Of a stretch of DNA of 22,603 nt, positions 1 to 6,531 are shown one piece after another. The notes below the pieces were generated by a model, which did not search any database, had not been told where the DNA came from, and saw only the letters and a program-made list of their open reading frames with translations. The stretch lies in NCBI GenBank assembly GCA_023435985.1, contig JAEZKY010000043.1:1-22603 (forward strand). Direction: 5' to 3'. Position 1 is the first letter of the stretch. The number at the start of each line of letters is the position of its first letter. Source of the stretch: Bacillota bacterium. Lineage in GTDB: Bacteria; Bacillota; Clostridia; Clostridiales; Clostridiaceae. The position numbers and the translations under genes were made by a program.

Positions 1-125
1 CTCCTAGGCGGTACTATATGTCCCTTACGTCTATAGCTTTCTATTTTTTCATCAAATTCTAAATGGCATTTTTTATATTTCAAACCACTACCACACCAAC
101 ATTTTGAATTTCTGTCTAAAATCAT
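1..125 (-). CDS. map: SEC-C motif protein, N-terminus of a methionine aminopeptidase (partial)
   Basis: Only the first 41 codons are in the window; the gene runs off the left edge. The peptide begins MILDRNSKCWCGSGLKYKKC and carries a SEC-C zinc motif, C-x-C-x8-C-H (Cys9, Cys11, Cys20, His21), followed by the stretch FDEKIESYRRKGHIVPPR. In clostridia this arrangement of a short SEC-C zinc finger before that linker is typical of type I methionine aminopeptidases, which remove the initiator Met from nascent proteins; the zinc finger is thought to dock the enzyme on the ribosome. The ATG at 125-123 is supported by an AGAGGTG ribosome binding site about 8-12 bases upstream. The catalytic domain is not visible, so the enzyme name rests on the N-terminal signature alone. 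A short stand-alone SEC-C protein is the alternative. Confidence 0.72.
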   Translation of the reverse strand, partial: MILDRNSKCWCGSGLKYKKCHLEFDEKIESYRRKGHIVPPR

Positions 126-531
126 TCTTGTAATACACCTCTTTAAATTATCATATTTTAATATTAAAAATCTGTTATTCTACTACTATAATACAATAAG
201 CTGAATTTAAACGTTCATCATATAACCTGTATGTTAAAATTAGATCGTTCAACCTTTATTATTGCAATTTATATATAATAAATTGTTAATTAATTCTAGC
301 TTTACTGTTATTTATAACTTATCTTTCCAAAACTTATAATACACTTTAATGTGATTTAATTCAACATCCTTTGAAGATTCACCTTTAAATTTAGATTATC
401 TTTATATATCTTAAACTTAATTTGTTGCATCTATAATAATTATTAATATTATATCGCAATGATAATTTTACATTTTAAAAAAATTATAAGAATTTTAAGA
501 GTAATTGTTAATTGCAACATATATATTTAAT
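126..531. other. Intergenic region between map and dbpA, no gene seen
   Basis: About 400 bases of extremely AT-rich DNA. Both flanking genes are on the minus strand, so this holds the 3' end of the dbpA transcript and the promoter of the left gene. The only dyad I see is imperfect: TTGC at 425-428 against GCAA at 456-459, enclosing ATAATA/TATTAT, with no T-tail on either strand. No convincing dbpA terminator and no clear promoter could be picked. No ORF with a ribosome binding site was found. Confidence 0.5.
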
Positions 532-1968
532 TTATTTTTTAGCTTTTTGAACATTTATTTTTTTACCTTTGATAGTCATATTTTTTAATTCCTCAATGAC
601 TTTACTGCCTTTTCCATTTAATATATCTACATAAGATACTGATTCTTGCACATCAATAATTCCTATATCATCTGCACTTAGTCCTTCTATATTACAAATA
701 GCACCAACAATATCGCCAGGACGAATTTTCTTTTTCTTGCCACAATTTAAATATACTTTAGTTATATTAGTATTTATAATTTTAGCTTTTTCTTTTTTTC
801 TTTTAGGTTTGCTTTTAAGCAGCTCTATTCCTTCATTAATTTTTATCGCATCACACTCTGATAAGTAATGGATTGGTATTTTAAAACCAATGAGTTCTTC
901 TATATCATTTAATAATTTATTTCCTTCATTTACGCAAAAGCTTATTGCTTTTCCCTTTGCCCCAGCTCTTCCTGTTCTTCCTATTCTATGTACATAAGCT
1001 TCTTTTTCCACTGGAAGATCAAAGTTTATTACATGCGTAATTCCTTCAATATCAATTCCCCTTGAAGCTAAATCTGTTGCAACAAGTAATCTAAAATCTC
1101 CACGTCTAAAGTTTTCCATTGTATTTAATCTATCTTTTTGCAGCATACCACCATGAATTTTATTTGCTGAATATCCTTTTAACTTTAAATATTCAAAAAC
1201 TTTATCTACATTTTCTTTAGTTTTAGCAAATATCACTGCAGTCTCAGGCTTTTCATATATTAATATTTTATCTAACGCTTCTAACTTTTTTTCATACTCA
1301 ACATAGTACAAATTGTGTTCAATATTAGTTGTAATAAGTTTTTGGCTTTTAATGCTTATATCCACTGGCCTGTTCATATGTTTTTCACACAAATCCTTTA
1401 TTTCCTCTGGAATTGTGGCTGAAAATAACATAGTGACCTTTTTCTTTGGAATTCTTCTAATGATTCCTTCAACTTGCCCTATAAACCCCATATTTAGCAT
1501 TTCATCTGCTTCATCGATAACAAAGTATTTAATTTTTTCTACGTTTAAACTTCCTCTATCTATGTGATCTAAAATCCTTCCTGGAGTTCCAACTACAATA
1601 TGAGTCTTTTGTTTTAATTTTCTTTCCTGTTCTGATATTGGTGCCTTACCAAATACAGCAACTGCTTTTATCCTTTTAAATCTTCCTATATTAGATATAT
1701 CCTCATTTACTTGAATAGCAAGCTCTCTGGTTGGAGTTAAAATCAATGCTTGTGGACTATTTTCATCCCAATCTATCTTTTCACATAATGGAATAGCAAA
1801 AGCTGCTGTCTTTCCGCTTCCTGTCTGAGATTTAACTATAACATCTTTATTTAATAGAATCTCTGGTATAACTTTTTCTTGAACTTCTGATGGCTTTTTA
1901 TATCCAAGACCTTCAATTGATTTCAAAAGTTCCTCTCCTATTTTGAACTCACTAAATTCACTATTCAT
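532..1968 (-). CDS. dbpA: ATP-dependent RNA helicase DbpA/YxiN type
   Basis: DEAD-box RNA helicase of 478 residues, close to B. subtilis YxiN (about 479). Motifs in order: Q-motif region around Gly22-Gln30, Walker A QTGSGKT (48-54), PTRELA (79-84), TPGR (128-131), DEAD (152-155), SAT (183-185), ATDLASRGID (297-306) and HRIGRTGR (327-334). Residues about 400-478 form the DbpA RNA-binding domain (an RRM-like fold), which in the family recognises hairpin 92 of 23S rRNA; the protein therefore should act in late assembly of the 50S subunit in the cytoplasm. The ATG at 1968-1966 has a GAGGAGAA site 9-12 bases upstream and an extended -10 promoter about 40 bases upstream. It is transcribed divergently from a second helicase gene. 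All catalytic motifs are intact. The enzymatic identity is secure; the rRNA target is by family knowledge. Confidence 0.95.
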   Translation of the reverse strand: MNSEFSEFKIGEELLKSIEGLGYKKPSEVQEKVIPEILLNKDVIVKSQTGSGKTAAFAIPLCEKIDWDENSPQALILTPTRELAIQVNEDISNIGRFKRIKAVAVFGKAPISEQERKLKQKTHIVVGTPGRILDHIDRGSLNVEKIKYFVIDEADEMLNMGFIGQVEGIIRRIPKKKVTMLFSATIPEEIKDLCEKHMNRPVDISIKSQKLITTNIEHNLYYVEYEKKLEALDKILIYEKPETAVIFAKTKENVDKVFEYLKLKGYSANKIHGGMLQKDRLNTMENFRRGDFRLLVATDLASRGIDIEGITHVINFDLPVEKEAYVHRIGRTGRAGAKGKAISFCVNEGNKLLNDIEELIGFKIPIHYLSECDAIKINEGIELLKSKPKRKKEKAKIINTNITKVYLNCGKKKKIRPGDIVGAICNIEGLSADDIGIIDVQESVSYVDILNGKGSKVIEELKNMTIKGKKINVQKAKK

Positions 1969-2004
1969 TACTTAAAATTCTCCTCATCTATATAAATCTT
2001 TCTT

Positions 2005-2033
2005 ATTATACCATTCTTCTCTATTTTTAAAAC
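2005..2033 (-). promoter_or_regulatory. Predicted promoter of dbpA
   Basis: On the minus strand there is an extended -10 element, TGGTATAAT (TATAAT at 2010-2005), with only a weak -35 (GTTTTA at 2033-2028, 17-base spacer). It lies about 37 bases before the dbpA start. The extended TG dinucleotide supports sigma-A use despite the poor -35. Confidence 0.5.
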
Positions 2034-2090
2034 ATACTCTTAAGAAAAAAGAATAAAAATATATAACTAGAAAAATAAAGACAATAAGGA

Positions 2091-2096
2091 TATAAT
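2091..2096 (+). promoter_or_regulatory. Predicted -10 element for the YfmL-like helicase gene
   Basis: TATAAT on the plus strand within the divergent intergenic region; the matching -35 (TAGAAA near 2068) is poor. If used, transcription would begin near 2103 and give a leader of about 120 bases before the ATG at 2227. That leader contains paired elements (see the 2106-2188 entry). Confidence 0.35.
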
Positions 2097-2105
2097 TAAT
2101 TGATT

Positions 2106-2188
2106 ATGCATAGATATAGTCCACTTAAATTTTTAAATGGTGTTTTTATTGGATTTATACCAGATTGTCATAAGCACAGTCTATGCAT
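2106..2188 (+). repeat. Dyad in the 5' leader of the YfmL-like helicase gene
   Basis: ATGCATAGA (2106-2114) is perfectly complementary to TCTATGCAT (2180-2188). Between them a second hairpin can form at 2121-2140 (CCAcTTAA against TTAAaTGG). Both would lie in the leader RNA just downstream of the predicted start point. Direct observation of complementarity; folding and function are inferred. Confidence 0.4.
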
Positions 2189-2226
2189 TTTATTATAAAC
2201 AAAATCGAATTATAAAGGAGAAATTA

Positions 2227-3450
2227 ATGAGTACTTCATTTACTGATTTAAATTTAAATTCAAATATAATAGAAGGTCTTAAAAAACAGGGAATAACTAT
2301 TCCAACACCTATTCAAGTTTCAGCTATCATGCCAGCTCTTGAAAATAAGGATGTAATTGGTGAAGCATTTACTGGAAGCGGAAAAACCTTAGCTTACCTT
2401 ATACCACTTTTTCATAAAATAGACACTGCTAAAAGAGAAATGCAGGGAATAATTTTGGCTCCAACCCATGAGTTGGCAATACAGATAGAAGATCAAATCA
2501 AACTTTTGGCCGAAAATTCTGGTGTTCCTCTAACATCTCTATCAATTATTGGAGATGTTAATATAAACAATCAGATAAAAAAGTTAAAAGATATTAAGCC
2601 ACATATAATTGTTGGATCAACTGGAAGAATCCTTGATCTCATACAAAAAAAGAAGATAACTGCTCATACTATTAAAACTATTGTTATAGATGAAGGAGAT
2701 AATTTATTAGATCCTAAAAGAGATGCTATAACTAAAAATATAATAAAAACAACTATGAAAGATAGACAGCTTATGGTATTTTCTGCTTCTATAAAGCCTG
2801 AAACTTTAGAAACTGCTAAATCTTTAATGAAAGATCCAATTGTTTTAAAAACTGAAAGCAAGCCTTCAATAAACCCTAATATTAAGCATATGTTTATTGT
2901 ATGTGAAAGACGTGATAAATTTGAAACCTTAAGAAAGCTTCTTGTAGCTGTTAATCCTGAGAAAGCAATTATTTTTGTTAATGATAATGAGGATATTGAG
3001 CTCACAACAGTAAAATTAAACTATCACAGTAAGGATTGCTTTGCTATGACCGGTAAGATCTCTAAAGAAGATAGAAAACTTGCAATAGAAAGTTTTAGAA
3101 ATGGAAAAATTAAAATATTAGTTTCATCAGATGTTACCGCAAGAGGTCTTGATGTTGAGGGTGTAACCCATGTATTCCATTTAGATTTACCATTGAAATT
3201 AAATGAATATTTACATAGATCTGGTAGAACTGCTAGAGGAAACGCTCATGGAACTTCTATATGTTTAGCTACGGCAAAACAACTTAATATAATTAAGAAG
3301 TATGAAAAGGAATTTAATATACAATTTGAGCAAAAAAAGGTCTTTGGCGGTATCTTAGAAGATTATGCTTATACAGCCGATCAAAAATCGCCTAAAGTTA
3401 AAAGTAATTCTTACAATAATAAAGTTTTCAAATCAAAATTTCATAATTAA
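2227..3450 (+). CDS. DEAD-box RNA helicase, YfmL-like, with variant motifs
   Basis: RNA helicase core of 407 residues. The start is set at the ATG at 2227 because it has a strong AAAGGAG site 6 bases upstream and yields a family-like N-terminus (MSTSFTDLNL); the open frame extends 30 codons further upstream without a ribosome site. Motifs: AFTGSGKT (47-54), PTHELA (79-84), STGR (131-134, usually TPGR), DEGD (155-158, usually DEAD), SAS (186-188, usually SAT), SSDVTARGLD (300-309), HRSGRTAR (330-337, usually HRIGRTGR). The stretch DRQLMVFSAS and the HRSGRT form resemble B. subtilis YfmL, a helicase of ribosome maturation with DETD. A short basic tail follows, with no DbpA domain. The Walker lysine, DExD acids and both motif VI arginines remain, so it is probably active. 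Role in ribosome assembly or cold adaptation is inferred. Confidence 0.88.
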   Translation: MSTSFTDLNLNSNIIEGLKKQGITIPTPIQVSAIMPALENKDVIGEAFTGSGKTLAYLIPLFHKIDTAKREMQGIILAPTHELAIQIEDQIKLLAENSGVPLTSLSIIGDVNINNQIKKLKDIKPHIIVGSTGRILDLIQKKKITAHTIKTIVIDEGDNLLDPKRDAITKNIIKTTMKDRQLMVFSASIKPETLETAKSLMKDPIVLKTESKPSINPNIKHMFIVCERRDKFETLRKLLVAVNPEKAIIFVNDNEDIELTTVKLNYHSKDCFAMTGKISKEDRKLAIESFRNGKIKILVSSDVTARGLDVEGVTHVFHLDLPLKLNEYLHRSGRTARGNAHGTSICLATAKQLNIIKKYEKEFNIQFEQKKVFGGILEDYAYTADQKSPKVKSNSYNNKVFKSKFHN

Positions 3451-3456
3451 TTAAAT

Positions 3457-3496
3457 AAAAAGATTTCTATCTAAGAATTAGGATAGAAATCTTTTT
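3457..3496. terminator. Bidirectional intrinsic terminator between helicase and HAD genes
   Basis: A 15-bp perfect stem, AAAAAGATTTCTATC (3457-3471) against GATAGAAATCTTTTT (3482-3496), with a 10-base loop. It starts 7 bases after the helicase stop and ends one base before the stop of the convergent HAD gene. The A-run/T-run ends let it work from both sides. Confidence 0.88.
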
Positions 3497-3497
3497 A

Positions 3498-4304
3498 TTA
3501 TATTGCATTGTTCTCAAGCCAATCAACGATATATTTTATCACGTGTTCTTCATTACTTGAAGCAATGAAATTCGCATGCTTTTTCAATTCATCTGATCCA
3601 TTTTCAGGACAAAATGAAAAGTCAGCTTCCTTTAATAATTCTAAGTCATTCATGTTATCCCCCACACATATAACCTTTTTAGAATTCAAATCAAACCTCT
3701 CTTTTATATTTCTCAATGCTTGTCCTTTCGATTCGTTCAATGGTAAAATTTCATAAGAGGTTCTCCCGCTTCTAGTACCTTTTATATTATATTTATTATA
3801 AAAACTTTCCTCAACATCATTGATTATGTTAGGTTCTCCAACAATCAATACTTTATTCCACTCTTTTAGGAATATTTCTTCTGTAACATTGTAAATTATA
3901 TCAAGCATTTTTGTAGCAGGTCTCTTTGAATGGCCAGAGTCTTTTATAACATATAATTTTCTATTTGCATATATCTCTATCCCTATGTTTTTGTAATCTG
4001 TTAATAGTCTTTTGACAACTTGTTTTTGCTCTTCATCTATGAATTTCTCCATAATTACTTTTTTATTGTTATAATCATAAATAAGTCCACCATTATATAC
4101 TATTATCGGCAAATTCATTTTGATACTGGAGATATACTCTTCAGTAGCCTCTATTACTCTTCCTGTTGCTACTGAAAACATTCCACCATTTTTTATAAAG
4201 TAATTAATCGCATCAATATTCTCCTTTGAAATTTTTTTGTTATTATTCAATAACGTTCCATCCAAATCTGAAAATATAACATATCCACCAAATTTATTTT
4301 TCAT
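3498..4304 (-). CDS. HAD-superfamily phosphatase, Cof subfamily (IIB)
   Basis: Cytoplasmic phosphatase of 268 residues, the usual length for Cof-type HAD hydrolases that dephosphorylate sugar phosphates, flavin nucleotides or related metabolites. Motif I is DLDGT (13-17, nucleophile Asp13 and acid/base Asp15), motif II has Thr47 in SVATGR, motif III lysine is Lys193 in SKGQ, and motif IV is GDNMND (215-220) for magnesium binding. The large C2-type cap lies between motifs II and III (about 85-190). A GAGGTGA ribosome site precedes the ATG at 4304-4302. It is monocistronic, convergent with the helicase gene, and shares its terminator. The substrate cannot be told from sequence; Cof proteins are broadly promiscuous. 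Confidence 0.93.
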   Translation of the reverse strand: MKNKFGGYVIFSDLDGTLLNNNKKISKENIDAINYFIKNGGMFSVATGRVIEATEEYISSIKMNLPIIVYNGGLIYDYNNKKVIMEKFIDEEQKQVVKRLLTDYKNIGIEIYANRKLYVIKDSGHSKRPATKMLDIIYNVTEEIFLKEWNKVLIVGEPNIINDVEESFYNKYNIKGTRSGRTSYEILPLNESKGQALRNIKERFDLNSKKVICVGDNMNDLELLKEADFSFCPENGSDELKKHANFIASSNEEHVIKYIVDWLENNAI

Positions 4305-4555
4305 AAGTCACCTCACATTTTAGTTATACAAGTTAATATTAATCTTAAATTTCAAAATATATATATAGATTTATTATATATAATTTTATCATAATCAACT
4401 TAGATAATTTATACTCATTTATTAATTATTTTGAATTTCATATAATATTTTAAATAATCAAAATAAAATTCTTATAAAAATTTTTAAAATCTCTCCCTTT
4501 ATCTCTTAAATATTATATATTTAATTTTTCTCTTGTTTTTTCTGTTAATTTATAG
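4305..4555. other. AT-rich intergenic region upstream of the ABC-exporter leader
   Basis: Divergent spacer between the HAD gene (minus) and the exporter operon (plus). Extremely AT-rich. It must contain the HAD promoter, but none stands out. No ORF with a ribosome site, hairpin or repeat of note was found until the promoter at 4533-4561. Confidence 0.4.
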
Positions 4556-4561
4556 TATATT
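4533..4561 (+). promoter_or_regulatory. Predicted promoter of the ABC-exporter operon
   Basis: TTGTTT at 4533-4538 and TATATT at 4556-4561 with a 17-base spacer, a good sigma-A fit. It would start transcription near 4568, about 36 bases before the leader ORF and about 230 bases before the first exporter gene, leaving a long leader RNA. Confidence 0.45.
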
Positions 4562-4603
4562 TACAACATGATGTTCAAATAACAAATTAAAGGAGGTTTA
4601 ACT

Positions 4604-4693
4604 ATGAATATAATAAAATTATTTAATAAAATTGCAAAATTAAACATATTAATTTATTCATCTGTGGAGCCTCGTGAAATCCATATTATTTGA
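4604..4693 (+). CDS. Putative 29-residue leader peptide of the ABC-exporter operon
   Basis: ATG at 4604 with a near-perfect AAAGGAGG site (about 4590-4596) at ideal spacing; encodes MNIIKLFNKIAKLNILIYSS and nine more residues ending in HII before a TGA at 4691-4693. No similarity to a known protein is recognised. The peptide is Ile/Leu/Lys/Asn-rich, which in part reflects base composition. The ORF ends 37 bases before an intrinsic terminator that itself precedes the exporter genes. This order (promoter, strongly translated short ORF, terminator, heterodimeric ABC exporter) matches the bmrB-bmrCD attenuator of B. subtilis, where ribosomes slowed by translation inhibitors in the leader allow read-through. 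The ribosome site is direct evidence of translation; the regulatory role is inferred. It could also be a small independent peptide. Confidence 0.5.
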   Translation: MNIIKLFNKIAKLNILIYSSVEPREIHII

Positions 4694-4729
4694 TATTATT
4701 TTTTATTATCAATATTTTATTTTGCGTTT

Positions 4730-4758
4730 AACACAGCTCTGAATGGCTGTGTTTTTTT
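4730..4758 (+). terminator. Intrinsic terminator in the leader of the ABC-exporter operon
   Basis: AACACAGC (4730-4737) pairs perfectly with GCTGTGTT (4746-4753), 8-base loop, followed by a T-run to 4758. It lies 37 bases after the leader ORF and 39 bases before the first exporter ATG, so it would stop transcription ahead of the exporter unless overridden. Possible competing pairings are short: CTGTG (4662-4666) with CACAG (4732-4736), and TGGAGC (4665-4670) with GCTCTG (4736-4741, two wobbles). Both involve the end of the leader ORF and the left arm of the terminator. Confidence 0.78.
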
Positions 4759-4796
4759 GCGCTCAAAAAATTCATATTTATAAAAGGGGGATTTTT

Positions 4797-6530
4797 ATGA
4801 CATTGTTTAAAACTTACATTAGCAGGCATTGGAAATTTCTAATCATTCCAATTACCGCAATGATAGGATGCATTTGTGTAGATAGTACTTATCCTTATCT
4901 CCAAAAGATATTTGTAGATAATATAATACTTGGAGATATGAAAGATGATTTATTTATTTTTATAATAATTTTAATTGTACTCTCTCTAACCCAAGGTGTT
5001 TTAGGTTATTTAAAAGAATATCTATTTGATAAATTTGCCTTAATTGTCTGCAAGAAAGTCAGACAAGATTTATATTTGAAATTTCAATCCTTTGAATTTT
5101 CCTTTTTTGACAGCAACAATACTGGTGAATTACTTTCTAGAATAATTGAGGATGTTGATATTGTTTGGGATACTTTAGCTTTTGGAATGAGAGTTTTTAT
5201 TGAAGCTATAATACTTTTTTCAATATCTGCAATCATTATGTTTAGCATAAATGTTCCATTAACAATCGTATGTTTAATCGTATTACTGCCAGTAGGCTAT
5301 ATTGGAACAATTATGGACAAGAAGTTTTGGACTGTTTATTCAAAGATCAGTGACCAAACTGCTGAAATAAATTCTATTGTTCAACAGGATGTCTCAGGAA
5401 TTAGGTTAGTAAAAGCTTTTGCACGCGAAAAATATGAAATATCAAAATTTTTAAAGGTAAATAAAAAGTTCTTTGATTTAAATGTTGAACAAGCTAAAAT
5501 AGTCGGTACTTATGGTCCTGTAATTGAATTTTTAACAAACGCAGCTCCAATTTTAATGATAATGTTTGGGGGATATTTATGTATTCAGGGTAATTTAAGT
5601 TTAGGAAGCTTAGTTGCATTTACTAGTTATATTTTTAATCTTTCTTGGTGTGTGAGAAATTTAGGTTCTCTTATAAATTTACTTTCTCAAAATAAAGCTT
5701 CAATGGAAAAAATATCAGATATATTAAATAGGAAATCAAAAATAGTCTCCAAAGAAAATGGCTATAATCCAGCTAAAGTTAAAGGAGATATTATTTTTAA
5801 AAACGTAAGCTTTTCTTATAATAATTTAGAAGTATTACATGATATAAATTTAAATATTCCTGCTGGCAGCAGTGTGGCTATAATGGGAACCACAGGCTGC
5901 GGCAAAAGCGCCCTGATTTCTTTAATCGGAAGATACTATGATGTAACCAAAGGTGAAATACTAGTTGATAATGTTAATGTTAAAGATTGGAACTTAGAAA
6001 CCTTAAGGTCATATATTTCTATTGTTTTTCAAGATACATTTCTATTTTCTGATACAATAAAAAATAATATTGATTTTGGCAGCAATAAATCTGAAAAGGA
6101 ATTAGTAAAAGCAGTTAAAGACAGTTGCGCTTATTCTTTTATTCAAGAAATGCCTGAAGGTTTTGATACTATTATAGGTGAAAGAGGTCTTGGATTATCA
6201 GGCGGCCAGAAACAAAGATTGTCTATCTCGAGGGCAATGATTAGAAAATCGCCAATTCTCATTCTTGATGATTCGACTTCTGCTCTTGATATGGAAACTG
6301 AGTTCAAGGTGCTCCAAAATCTAAAAAATAATAAAACAAAGACTACAACCTTTATAATTGCACATAGAATATCTGGCGTAAAGGATGCTGATATTATTTT
6401 ATTCATGAAAGATGGTAAAATAGTTGAAAAAGGTAATCATGGCAGTTTAATTAATATTAAAGGGTATTATTATAATGTTTACTCCCATCAGTTTCAAGAT
6501 TTTGATACCCTTGCACTGGAGGCGAATTAA
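4797..6530 (+). CDS. ABC exporter subunit A (fused permease/ATPase, degenerate catalytic site)
   Basis: Half-transporter of 577 residues: six-helix membrane domain (about 10-300) then nucleotide-binding domain (about 330-570). Walker A GTTGCGKS (364-371), Q-loop Gln412, signature LSGGQ (467-471), Walker B ending Asp491, H-loop His523. The residue after Walker B is Asp492 instead of the catalytic Glu. Such a change is the mark of the non-catalytic partner in heterodimeric exporters (BmrC, LmrC, TM287 type). The ATG at 4797 is chosen because of the AAAAGGGGG site just upstream; an earlier in-frame ATG at 4743 lies inside the terminator hairpin and has no ribosome site. The next gene begins one base after the stop, so the pair is co-expressed. 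Likely substrate: hydrophobic drugs or a lipid; not determinable. Confidence 0.93.
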   Translation: MTLFKTYISRHWKFLIIPITAMIGCICVDSTYPYLQKIFVDNIILGDMKDDLFIFIIILIVLSLTQGVLGYLKEYLFDKFALIVCKKVRQDLYLKFQSFEFSFFDSNNTGELLSRIIEDVDIVWDTLAFGMRVFIEAIILFSISAIIMFSINVPLTIVCLIVLLPVGYIGTIMDKKFWTVYSKISDQTAEINSIVQQDVSGIRLVKAFAREKYEISKFLKVNKKFFDLNVEQAKIVGTYGPVIEFLTNAAPILMIMFGGYLCIQGNLSLGSLVAFTSYIFNLSWCVRNLGSLINLLSQNKASMEKISDILNRKSKIVSKENGYNPAKVKGDIIFKNVSFSYNNLEVLHDINLNIPAGSSVAIMGTTGCGKSALISLIGRYYDVTKGEILVDNVNVKDWNLETLRSYISIVFQDTFLFSDTIKNNIDFGSNKSEKELVKAVKDSCAYSFIQEMPEGFDTIIGERGLGLSGGQKQRLSISRAMIRKSPILILDDSTSALDMETEFKVLQNLKNNKTKTTTFIIAHRISGVKDADIILFMKDGKIVEKGNHGSLINIKGYYYNVYSHQFQDFDTLALEAN

Positions 6531-6531
6531 C

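Noticed and set aside
425..459. dbpA terminator candidate
   Set aside because: The TTGC/GCAA dyad is interrupted, sits about 75 bases after the stop, and has no T-tail on the minus strand.
2137..2226. 30-codon N-terminal extension of the second helicase
   Set aside because: The upstream ATG at 2137 lacks a ribosome site and adds a hydrophobic stretch foreign to the family; the ATG at 2227 has AAAGGAG at good spacing.
4743..4796. 18-codon N-terminal extension of ABC exporter subunit A
   Set aside because: The earlier ATG lies inside the terminator hairpin, its coding stretch includes the T-run, and there is no ribosome site; AAAAGGGGG precedes the ATG at 4797.
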